From assembly GCF_001646785.1 (NCBI RefSeq), contig NZ_LRRH01000065.1, positions 1-59,338 on the forward strand: a stretch of DNA of 59,338 nt, given 5' to 3'. Below, piece by piece: positions 52,830 to 59,338 of the stretch; the stretch's first letter is position 1, and each line of letters begins with the position of its first letter. This DNA is from Rhodococcus phenolicus (GTDB lineage: Bacteria > Actinomycetota > Actinomycetes > Mycobacteriales > Mycobacteriaceae). The notes under the pieces are model-generated. The model was given only the letters and a program-made list of their open reading frames with translations. It searched no databases and had not been told where the DNA came from. Position numbers and translations under genes: made by a program.

Positions 52830-53567
52830 ATGGCTGTTTCCACCGAACCGGAGGACCTGGGACCCCGCATGGCCCAGCTCGCCCGGGAGTTCGCAGTCCC
52901 CGCCGACGTCGACGAGGTTCTCCGGCGGGTCACCGAGGCTGCCGTGGAGCTGATTCCGGGCGCCGACTGCGCCGACGTTCTCGTCGTCGGCGGTCGCAGG
53001 CGATTCGAATCGAAAGCAGCGACTTCGGCCCTGCCGGCCGAACTGGCCGCCGTCCAGGTCGCCCTCGGGGAAGGTCCGTGCCTCGATGCCGCTACCCGGG
53101 ACATGACGGTCCGAGCCGACGACCTGCGCGAGGAGACGCGGTGGCCCCGATACGCGCGGGCCGCGGTCGAGGCCGGAGTCCTGAGCATGCTCACGGTTCA
53201 CCTGTACAGCCAGCGCTCGACCCTCGGGGCACTGAACCTGTACAGCTTCCGCGCGGCAGGATTCGACCGCTCCGACGAAGCCACCGCCGAGATGCTCGGC
53301 ACCCACGCCGCCCTGGCGTCCGCCGCGGCGTCGGCCCACCGGGAGATGACCTCCGCCCTGGCGAGCCGCGACACGATCGGCCAGGCCAAGGGCATGCTGA
53401 TGGAGCGATTCCACATCGACGCCGTGCATGCGTTCGAGCTGCTGCGCCGGCTGTCGCAGGAACGCAACATCGCGGTGGTGCGGATCGCCGAGGAACTCGT
53501 CGCCGCCGGACCCGACCGCGCTTCGCCCCCGCCGGTCGAGTGGACGGCCGCCGACGATCCTCGGTGA
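52830..53567 (+). CDS. GAF-ANTAR RNA-binding regulator (rightward copy)
   Basis: 245 residues with the same order as its divergent neighbour: GAF about 20-160 (VALGEGPCLDAATRDMTVRADDL), ANTAR about 175-230 (LASRDTIGQAKGMLMERFHIDAVHAFELLRRLS). The two share the GEGPCL/GQGPCL and RADDL/RVDDL motifs but differ widely elsewhere. Start from the ATG next to the leaderless promoter. It is followed by an OsmC-like gene with its own promoter. RNA targets are unknown. Confidence 0.9.
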   Translation: MAVSTEPEDLGPRMAQLAREFAVPADVDEVLRRVTEAAVELIPGADCADVLVVGGRRRFESKAATSALPAELAAVQVALGEGPCLDAATRDMTVRADDLREETRWPRYARAAVEAGVLSMLTVHLYSQRSTLGALNLYSFRAAGFDRSDEATAEMLGTHAALASAAASAHREMTSALASRDTIGQAKGMLMERFHIDAVHAFELLRRLSQERNIAVVRIAEELVAAGPDRASPPPVEWTAADDPR

Positions 53568-53589
53568 CGGAGCCGTCGGTGTGCCGTGG

Positions 53590-53595
53590 CAGGAT
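53590..53595 (+). promoter_or_regulatory. -10 element CAGGAT of the OsmC-family gene
   Basis: CAGGAT lies seven bases before the ATG at 53603, fitting a leaderless start. Confidence 0.45.
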
Positions 53596-53602
53596 TCGTG
53601 CC

Positions 53603-54040
53603 ATGGCTGATCAGACTCCCGACACCCCGACCACCGAACTGTGGGTCGAGCGCACCGGCACCCGCCGCTACACGGGACGCAGCTCTCGCGGCGCCGAAGT
53701 TCTCATCGGCTCCGAGACCGTCGAGGGCGTGTTCACTCCCGGTGAGCTGCTGAAGATCGCGCTTGCCGCCTGCTCCGGCATGAGCTCGGACTTCCCGCTG
53801 TCGCGTCGGCTGGGCGACGACTACGACGCCACCATCAAGGTGTCCGGGGCCGCGGACCGGGAGAACGAGGTGTATCCGCACCTCGAGGAGGAGATGGTCC
53901 TGGACCTGTCGGAACTCGACGCAGACGCCCAGCAGCGTCTGCTCACGCTGGTCGAGCGGTCCGTCGACAAGGTGTGCACGGTCGGCCGTACTCTCAAGGC
54001 CGGCACGAAGGTGAGCCTGACGATCACCGCGGACGCCTGA
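53603..54040 (+). CDS. OsmC-family peroxiredoxin-like protein
   Basis: 145 residues. Two widely spaced cysteines, Cys57 (LAACSGMSSDF) and Cys125 (VDKVCTVGRTL), match the peroxidatic and resolving residues of OsmC/Ohr proteins, which reduce organic hydroperoxides. The order mutM-(insert)-osmC-like-acyP-smc corresponds to Rv2924c-Rv2923c-Rv2922.1-Rv2922c. No Ohr regulator gene is close. Confidence 0.85.
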   Translation: MADQTPDTPTTELWVERTGTRRYTGRSSRGAEVLIGSETVEGVFTPGELLKIALAACSGMSSDFPLSRRLGDDYDATIKVSGAADRENEVYPHLEEEMVLDLSELDADAQQRLLTLVERSVDKVCTVGRTLKAGTKVSLTITADA

Positions 54041-54088
54041 GCGGCCACGGTCGGTGGATTTCGAGGGGGAACAGTGGGGGAACACACG

Positions 54089-55006
54089 ATGCGGATCGCG
54101 GTCGGGGTTGCGGCTGCGACCGTTTCGGCGATGATCGCGGTGCCGACCGCGAACGCCGGCACTACGGCCTGCGCACCGCGCACCGTGAGCACGGTGACGT
54201 CCGGGCTCGGGGTGCTCGAAAATCTGGAATTCGACGGGCGCGGGGGGCTGCTCGTCTCCGGCGGTGCGCTCGCCGGTGACGGCGCTCTGCGGCGCGTCGC
54301 CTCCGACGGCACGGTCGGTACGGTCCTCGACGACGTCACCGGGCCCGGTGGCATCGTCGTCGACGGAGCCACCACCTACCTGAACGTCGGCAACACCGCC
54401 GCGTCCGGCCTGAACAACACGCCCGACGGCACGATCGACACGATCGATCTCGACACCGGCGAACGCCGCACCGTCGCGACCGGGATCGTCATGCCGAACG
54501 GTCTCGGGGTGCTGCCCGACGGGTCGCTGCTCACCTCCCGCGACATCGGCGCCGTCGGCCTGAGCCGCGCGGCCGGCGACGGCGGTGAGGCCACCGTGCT
54601 GCGCACCGACCTCGGCTCGGTCAACGGCATCGAGGTCGACGGCGACACCGTGTACACGGTCACCACGTTCGAAGCGGTCAACCGCCTGCACGTGCTCGCC
54701 GCCACCGACCTCACCGGTCCGGTCCGCAGCATCGATCTGCCCGGTCCGGGACTGCTGCAGGCACCGGACGACCTGACACTCGGCCCGGACGGCGCGCTGT
54801 ACATCGCGCTGAACCTCGCCGGCGCGATCCTCCGCGTCGACCCGCAGACCGGCGAGAGCTGCCGGGTCGCCGAGGGCATCCCGTTCGTCTCGTCGGTGGC
54901 CTTCGGCAACGGACCGGGCTGGGACCCGGACACGATCTACACCACCGGGTTCGACGGCACCGTCCGCGCAGCGCACCCCGGCACCGCACAGCCCGCCGAC
55001 GAATAG
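54089..55006 (+). CDS. Secreted SMP-30/gluconolactonase-like beta-propeller protein
   Basis: 305 residues from the ATG at 54089 (GGGGGA nine bases upstream; a GTG 15 bases earlier is the alternative). A signal peptide is evident, MRIAVGVAAATVSAMIA...TANA, cleaved near residue 23. The mature part consists of repeated LxxDGxLLVS-type blades (LEFDGRGGLLVSGG, LGPDGALYIALN), a six-bladed propeller of the SMP-30/NHL type. It would act outside the membrane; the substrate is unknown. It has no counterpart at this place in mycobacteria and is inserted between osmC-like and acyP. Confidence 0.75.
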   Translation: MRIAVGVAAATVSAMIAVPTANAGTTACAPRTVSTVTSGLGVLENLEFDGRGGLLVSGGALAGDGALRRVASDGTVGTVLDDVTGPGGIVVDGATTYLNVGNTAASGLNNTPDGTIDTIDLDTGERRTVATGIVMPNGLGVLPDGSLLTSRDIGAVGLSRAAGDGGEATVLRTDLGSVNGIEVDGDTVYTVTTFEAVNRLHVLAATDLTGPVRSIDLPGPGLLQAPDDLTLGPDGALYIALNLAGAILRVDPQTGESCRVAEGIPFVSSVAFGNGPGWDPDTIYTTGFDGTVRAAHPGTAQPADE

Positions 55007-55015
55007 GAGACACCG

Positions 55016-55309
55016 GTGAACACCCCTGCAACCGGCCCGGCCGAACGACTGACCGCGTGGGTCCACGGCCGGGTGCAGGGCGTCGGATTCCGGTGGTTCA
55101 CCCGCGCCCGGGCACTCGAACTCGGGCTCGTCGGACATGCCACCAACCATCCGGACGGGCGCGTGCTCGTCATCGCCGAAGGCCCGCGTCCCGCACTCGA
55201 GCAGCTTCTCGGCTGGCTGCGTTCCGGGCAGACCCCGGGCGAGGTGCGGCTCGTCGTCGAATCGTGGGATCCGGCGCGCGGCGATCTGACCGGATTCGCC
55301 GAGCGGTAG
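55016..55309 (+). CDS. acyP: Acylphosphatase
   Basis: 97 residues. [16 protein letters not shown] supplies the catalytic Arg and phosphate loop, and [11 protein letters not shown] the catalytic Asn. It hydrolyses acyl phosphates such as acetyl- and carbamoyl-phosphate. GGAG before the GTG at 55016. Fixed partner of smc in this lineage. Confidence 0.94.
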   Translation: MNTPATGPAERLTAWVHGRVQGVGFRWFTRARALELGLVGHATNHPDGRVLVIAEGPRPALEQLLGWLRSGQTPGEVRLVVESWDPARGDLTGFAER

Positions 55310-55317
55310 CGCCCGGG

Positions 55318-55323
55318 TAGGGT
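55318..55323 (+). promoter_or_regulatory. -10 element TAGGGT of smc
   Basis: TAGGGT is eight bases before the smc ATG at 55332, at the edge of leaderless spacing. Confidence 0.45.
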
Positions 55324-55331
55324 TTTTCCTC

Positions 55332-58300
55332 ATGTATTTGAAGAGTCTGACGCTCAAGGGCTTCAAGTCCTTCGCGTCCGCGACGACTCTGCGTTTCGAA
55401 CCCGGCATCACCTGCGTGGTCGGACCCAACGGTTCGGGGAAGTCGAACGTCGTCGATGCCCTGACCTGGGTGATGGGGGAGCAGGGCGCCAAGGCGCTGC
55501 GCGGCGGCAAGATGCAGGACGTCATCTTCGCCGGCACCGCGGGACGCCCGCCCCTGGGTCGCGCCGAGGTCACCCTGACCATCGACAACAGCGACGGCGC
55601 GCTTCCCATCGAATACTCCGAGGTGTCCGTCACCCGCCGCATGTTCCGCGACGGTGCCGGAGAGTACGAGATCAACGGCAGCTCGTGCCGGCTCATGGAC
55701 GTGCAGGAACTGCTGTCCGACTCCGGAATCGGCCGCGAGATGCACGTCATCGTCGGGCAGGGACGGCTGTCCGCGATCCTCGAGTCGCGCCCCGAGGATC
55801 GCCGCGCATTCGTCGAGGAGGCCGCGGGAGTCCTCAAGCACCGCCGTCGCAAGGAGAAGGCGGTGCGCAAGCTCGACGCGATGCAGGCCAACCTCGCGCG
55901 CCTGACCGACCTGACCGCCGAACTGCGCCGTCAGCTCAAACCGCTCGGTCGCCAGGCCGAGGTCGCGCGGCGCGCCCAGACCATCCAGGCCGACCTGCGC
56001 GACGCGCGGCTGCGCTTGGCCGCCGACGATCTGGTCACCCGCCGCAGCGACTTCGCCGGACAGGACGAGCAGGAACGCATTGTGCGGGAACGCCTCGACC
56101 ATGTGCTGGCCGCCTTCGACGAGGCGAACGCCGAACTCGCCCGGCACGAGCAGGCCGTGGCGCGGCTGACCCCGGGGGCCGAAGCGGCCTCGCAGACATG
56201 GTTCCGGTTGTCCGCGCTCGCCGAACGACTCGGCGCGACCGTGCGCATCGCGCAGGAACGAGCCCGCCACCTCGACGAGGCGCCCGTGACCCGGGCCGGG
56301 CAGGACCCCGACGAGATGGAGGCGCGCGCCGATCGCATCGCGGAAGAGGAAGCCGAACTCCTCGAGGCCGTCGAGATCGCGCACGGCACCCTCGAAGCCG
56401 CTCGCGAACAACTCGCGATGCAGGAGGAAGCGGCCGCCACCGCCGAACGGGCGCACCTGGCCGCGGTGCGGGCCGTCGCCGACCGCCGCGAAGGACTCGC
56501 CCGGCTGTCCGGCCAGGTCGACACGATGCGCACCCGCGCCGAATCCATCGACGCCGAGGTCGCGCGGCTCACCGTCGCCATCGAGGAGGCGCGCCTGCGC
56601 GGTGTCGCGGCGCAGGCCGAGTTCGAGACCGCCCAGTCCCGCATCGACGACCTCGACGCCGGCGAGGTCGACGCCGACGCCCAGCACGAACGTGCGCTCG
56701 AGGCCCTGCGCCTCGCCGACGAACGGGTCAAGGAGCTACAGGACGCCGAACGTGCCGCCGGCAAGGAGGTCGCGTCCCTCGGTGCCCGCATCGAGGCGTT
56801 GTCGATGGGCCTCGAACGCAAGGACGGCGCAGCCTGGCTGCTCGAACACCGGCCCGACGCGGGTCTGCTCGGCCCCCTCGCGGAACGGTTGCAGGTCGAA
56901 CCCGGCTTCGAGACCGCGATCGCGGCGGCGCTCGGTCCCGCTGCCGACGCGATCGCCGCCGAATCGGTCCAGGCCGCCCTCGCCGCGGTCGCCGCTCTCG
57001 ACGACGCCGACCAGGGCCGCGTCGCATTCGTCGCCGCCGGTGTCGCCGGCCCCGGGAGCGGCGGCGGTCTGCCGGCCGGGGCGCGGTGGGCCCGCGACGT
57101 CGTGGACTGTGCCGACGACCTGCGAGGCGGAGTCGACGCACTGCTCGCCCGCACCGTCGTCGTCGACGATCTCGCCGCTGCGACCGAGCTGTGCGCGCGG
57201 CGCCCGGACCTGCGTGCCGTCACCCGCACCGGCGCTCTGGCCGGTGCCGGCTGGGTGCTGGGTGGTTCCGACCGCGCACCCAGCACTCTCGAGACCCAGG
57301 CGGCGATCGACACCTCCGCACGCGGACTCGAGCAGGCCACCCGCCGCTCCGAGGATCTCATCGCCGCCCTGGCCGGTGCGCTCGCCGAGCAGGCGTCGCG
57401 CACCGAGATCGCCGAACAGACCCTCGCCGCACTCAACGAGTCGGACGCCGAGATGTCCGCGGTGTACGAGCAGCTCGGCCGGCTCGGACAGGCCGCGCGC
57501 AACGCCCACGCCGAATCCGACCGGCTCGCATCCCAGCGCGCCGAGGCCGAAACGGAGCGGGACGCGGCGCGGGAGAAGTTCGTCGAGCTCGAGGAACGTC
57601 TGCGTCTGGCCGAGAACGAACAGTCCGGCACCGGCGACGACACGGGCACCGACTCCACGGCCGCCGAACGCGAAGTCGCGGCTGCGGCGCTCGCCGAGGT
57701 CCGGGCCGTCGAGGTCGAAGCCCGCCTCGCCGCGCGTACCGCGGAGGAACGTGCCGAGGCGCTGCGCGGCAAGGCGGACTCGATGCGCCGCGCAGCGCAG
57801 GCCGAACGTGAAGCCCGCGCCCGCGCCGAGCGGGCGATGCGCGCCCGGCAGCAGGCCGCGGCGGTCGCCGCGGCAGTCGCGGAGGCCGGCGCACGCGTCG
57901 CCGCGCACCTCGACGAGGTCGTCGCCGAGGCGCTCGAACACCGCGACACCCTGACCCGTCAGCGCGCCGAACGCGCCGAGCAACTCGAGCGGGTCAAGGA
58001 ACTGGTCCGCGACCTGACCGCGCAGCGCGACCAGCTCACCGATGCCGTGCACCGTGACGAGGTGGCCCGCGCCCAGGCGGCACTGCGCATCGAACAGCTC
58101 GAGCAGACGATCCTCGAACAGCACGGCATCGGGCTCGACGATCTGATCGCCGAGTACGGTCCCGATGTCCCGTTGCCCCCCAGCGCGCTGGAGATCGCCG
58201 AGTACGAGCAGGCCCGCGAACGCGGCGAACAGGTCGTCGCGCCTCAGCCCGTCCCGTACGACCGGCCCACCCAGGAACGCCGCGCCAAGCGGGCCGAGAA

Positions 58301-58997
58301 GGATCTGACGACCCTCGGCAAGGTCAATCCGCTCGCCCTGGAGGAGTTCGCGGCCCTCGAGGAGCGCTACAACTTTCTGGCCACGCAACTCGAGGACGTC
58401 AAGAACGCCCGCAAGGACCTGCTGTCGGTGGTCGCGGAGGTCGACGCGCGCATCCTCCAGGTGTTCACCGAGGCGTACGCCGACGTGGAACGCGAATTCG
58501 AGCAGGTCTTCGCGAAACTGTTCCCCGGCGGCGAGGGCCGGCTCGTGCTCACCGACCCGTCGGACATGCTCACCACCGGCATCGAGGTCGAAGCGCGGCC
58601 CCCGGGCAAGAAGGTCAAGCGGCTGTCGCTGTTGTCCGGTGGCGAGAAGTCGCTGACCGCGGTCGCGATGCTCGTCGCCATCTTCCGTGCCCGGCCGTCC
58701 CCGTTCTACGTGATGGACGAGGTGGAGGCAGCCCTCGACGACACGAACCTGCGGCGCCTGATCGGCCTGTTCGAACAGTTGCGGGAGAAGTCGCAGCTGA
58801 TCGTGATCACTCACCAGAAGCCGACCATGGAGGTCGCCGACGCGCTGTACGGCGTGAGCATGCGCGGCGACGGAATCACCCGCGTGATCTCGCAGCGGCT
58901 GCGTGGTCAGGATGTGGGTGGCCCGAATGTGGGCCGGGCAGGGGTGGAGACGGCCGAGGAGAACGCCGGCGGCGGGGAACTCGTTCCCCGCGCCTGA
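55332..58997 (+). CDS. smc: Chromosome segregation protein SMC
   Basis: 1221 residues. N-terminal ATPase half with Walker [15 protein letters not shown] (about 31-44), a long coiled coil, a hinge at about 500-660 ([20 protein letters not shown]), a returning coiled coil, and the C-terminal half with ABC signature [13 protein letters not shown] (about 1100) and Walker [14 protein letters not shown]. With ScpA and ScpB it forms the ring that compacts the chromosome; scpAB are not in the window. Length and layout are normal. Confidence 0.97.
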   Translation: MYLKSLTLKGFKSFASATTLRFEPGITCVVGPNGSGKSNVVDALTWVMGEQGAKALRGGKMQDVIFAGTAGRPPLGRAEVTLTIDNSDGALPIEYSEVSVTRRMFRDGAGEYEINGSSCRLMDVQELLSDSGIGREMHVIVGQGRLSAILESRPEDRRAFVEEAAGVLKHRRRKEKAVRKLDAMQANLARLTDLTAELRRQLKPLGRQAEVARRAQTIQADLRDARLRLAADDLVTRRSDFAGQDEQERIVRERLDHVLAAFDEANAELARHEQAVARLTPGAEAASQTWFRLSALAERLGATVRIAQERARHLDEAPVTRAGQDPDEMEARADRIAEEEAELLEAVEIAHGTLEAAREQLAMQEEAAATAERAHLAAVRAVADRREGLARLSGQVDTMRTRAESIDAEVARLTVAIEEARLRGVAAQAEFETAQSRIDDLDAGEVDADAQHERALEALRLADERVKELQDAERAAGKEVASLGARIEALSMGLERKDGAAWLLEHRPDAGLLGPLAERLQVEPGFETAIAAALGPAADAIAAESVQAALAAVAALDDADQGRVAFVAAGVAGPGSGGGLPAGARWARDVVDCADDLRGGVDALLARTVVVDDLAAATELCARRPDLRAVTRTGALAGAGWVLGGSDRAPSTLETQAAIDTSARGLEQATRRSEDLIAALAGALAEQASRTEIAEQTLAALNESDAEMSAVYEQLGRLGQAARNAHAESDRLASQRAEAETERDAAREKFVELEERLRLAENEQSGTGDDTGTDSTAAEREVAAAALAEVRAVEVEARLAARTAEERAEALRGKADSMRRAAQAEREARARAERAMRARQQAAAVAAAVAEAGARVAAHLDEVVAEALEHRDTLTRQRAERAEQLERVKELVRDLTAQRDQLTDAVHRDEVARAQAALRIEQLEQTILEQHGIGLDDLIAEYGPDVPLPPSALEIAEYEQARERGEQVVAPQPVPYDRPTQERRAKRAEKDLTTLGKVNPLALEEFAALEERYNFLATQLEDVKNARKDLLSVVAEVDARILQVFTEAYADVEREFEQVFAKLFPGGEGRLVLTDPSDMLTTGIEVEARPPGKKVKRLSLLSGGEKSLTAVAMLVAIFRARPSPFYVMDEVEAALDDTNLRRLIGLFEQLREKSQLIVITHQKPTMEVADALYGVSMRGDGITRVISQRLRGQDVGGPNVGRAGVETAEENAGGGELVPRA

Positions 58998-59016
58998 ATC
59001 CGGCGGTCGGGCCTGA

Positions 59017-59022
59017 CAGTAT
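59017..59022 (+). promoter_or_regulatory. -10 element CAGTAT of ftsY
   Basis: CAGTAT is six bases before the GTG at 59029, another leaderless-type arrangement. Confidence 0.45.
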
Positions 59023-59028
59023 GGGTGC

Positions 59029-59338
59029 GTGAGTACCGCAGCCTGGATAATCATCGCGGCCGTCTTGGCGGTCGTCCTCGTCGCACTCGTCGTCGGTCTG
59101 ACGTTGTACCGGAGGCGGCAGGTGTCGCTGACGTCGACGCCGACCCCGGAGCTCGAGGCCGAACCCAAGGACCGATCCGGTGGGTACAAGGCCCAGAGCG
59201 GATTCTCGTTCAGTCAGGGGTCGACGGCGACGGCGCCGCAACCGGTCGAGCGGCCCGCGCCGCGTCCCGAACCTCCGACAGTGAAGCTTCCGGAGGAGGT
59301 CACCGAGGCCCCGCCGGCGCCGGCACCCGTGCCGAAGC
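59029..59338 (+). CDS. ftsY: FtsY, signal recognition particle receptor (5' end only)
   Basis: The visible 103 codons encode one N-terminal membrane helix (AAWIIIAAVLAVVLVALVVG) and a Pro/Glu-rich linker (EVTEAPPAPAPVPK), which is how actinobacterial FtsY begins. The GTPase NG domain lies beyond the window edge, so the call rests on this N-terminus and on the conserved smc-ftsY order. Confidence 0.8.
   Translation, partial: MSTAAWIIIAAVLAVVLVALVVGLTLYRRRQVSLTSTPTPELEAEPKDRSGGYKAQSGFSFSQGSTATAPQPVERPAPRPEPPTVKLPEEVTEAPPAPAPVPK

Noticed and set aside
1-59338. tRNA, rRNA, CRISPR array, prophage or integrase
   Set aside because: I saw no cloverleaf-like tRNA sequence, rRNA segment, spaced repeat array, or phage or recombinase protein in any frame; a covariance-model scan would be needed to exclude small RNAs.

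Overview
The DNA is high-GC with frequent GTG starts, 4-bp ATGA/GTGA start-stop overlaps and many promoters of the form TANNNT-N6-8-(A/G)TG that predict leaderless mRNAs. Protein content (RNase E with an IF2-N domain, SepIVA, DUF4233, DUF3515, ectABC, GAF-ANTAR regulators) points to a mycolata actinomycete, most likely Rhodococcus. The genus is an inference; no rRNA or tRNA gene is present to confirm it.

Region 1 (1-10.1 kb) is accessory. A plus-strand operon (371-4783) encodes a cupin, a DmmA-like zinc-ribbon protein, an FMN/[2Fe-2S] reductase, a haem-PAS N-demethylase alpha-like protein (DUF3445), a second DmmA-like protein and a second DUF3445 protein. Five of the six genes overlap or nearly abut, and the operon ends at a perfect 18-bp hairpin. 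Beyond it lie a DAO/sarcosine-oxidase-beta-like flavoenzyme, a GNAT gene broken by an in-frame TGA, a cytochrome P450 with a [3Fe-4S] ferredoxin, and a decayed amino-acid permease. This looks like an oxidative C-N (amine) catabolic island with two terminal oxygenases sharing one reductase. It is the best candidate in the window for an undescribed system.

Region 2 (9.3-13.5 kb) holds a PdxK-like kinase, an S9 peptidase, a YtxH-like protein, and a MarR regulator divergent from a small cupin across a 21-bp-phased operator array.

Region 3 (13.6-25.7 kb) is the conserved block valS-folC-DUF4233-ndk-rne-rplU-rpmA-obg-proB, in the order known from mycobacteria. RNase E has a long leader, and rplU/rpmA lie between two strong terminators.

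Region 4 (25.7-35.0 kb) is a mixed segment: a sirtuin divergent from a stand-alone LigD-type polymerase, a 2-hydroxyacid dehydrogenase, ectoine synthesis genes ectABC without ectD, a RecQ-like helicase with a C-terminal phosphoribosyltransferase-like tail, and an acetyl-CoA hydrolase/transferase family enzyme.

Region 5 (35.1-59.3 kb) is a second conserved block: DUF3515, thiL, gamma-carbonic-anhydrase-like gene, ung, enoyl-CoA hydratase, rpmB, DAK2 protein, recG, pyc, rsmD, coaD, sepIVA, DUF177, rpmF, rnc, mutM, osmC-like gene, acyP, smc, ftsY (cut by the edge). A divergent pair of GAF-ANTAR regulators with a small partner gene, and a secreted beta-propeller protein, are inserted in it. In M. 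tuberculosis the PDIM/PGL lipid locus separates coaD from sepIVA; here the two are adjacent.
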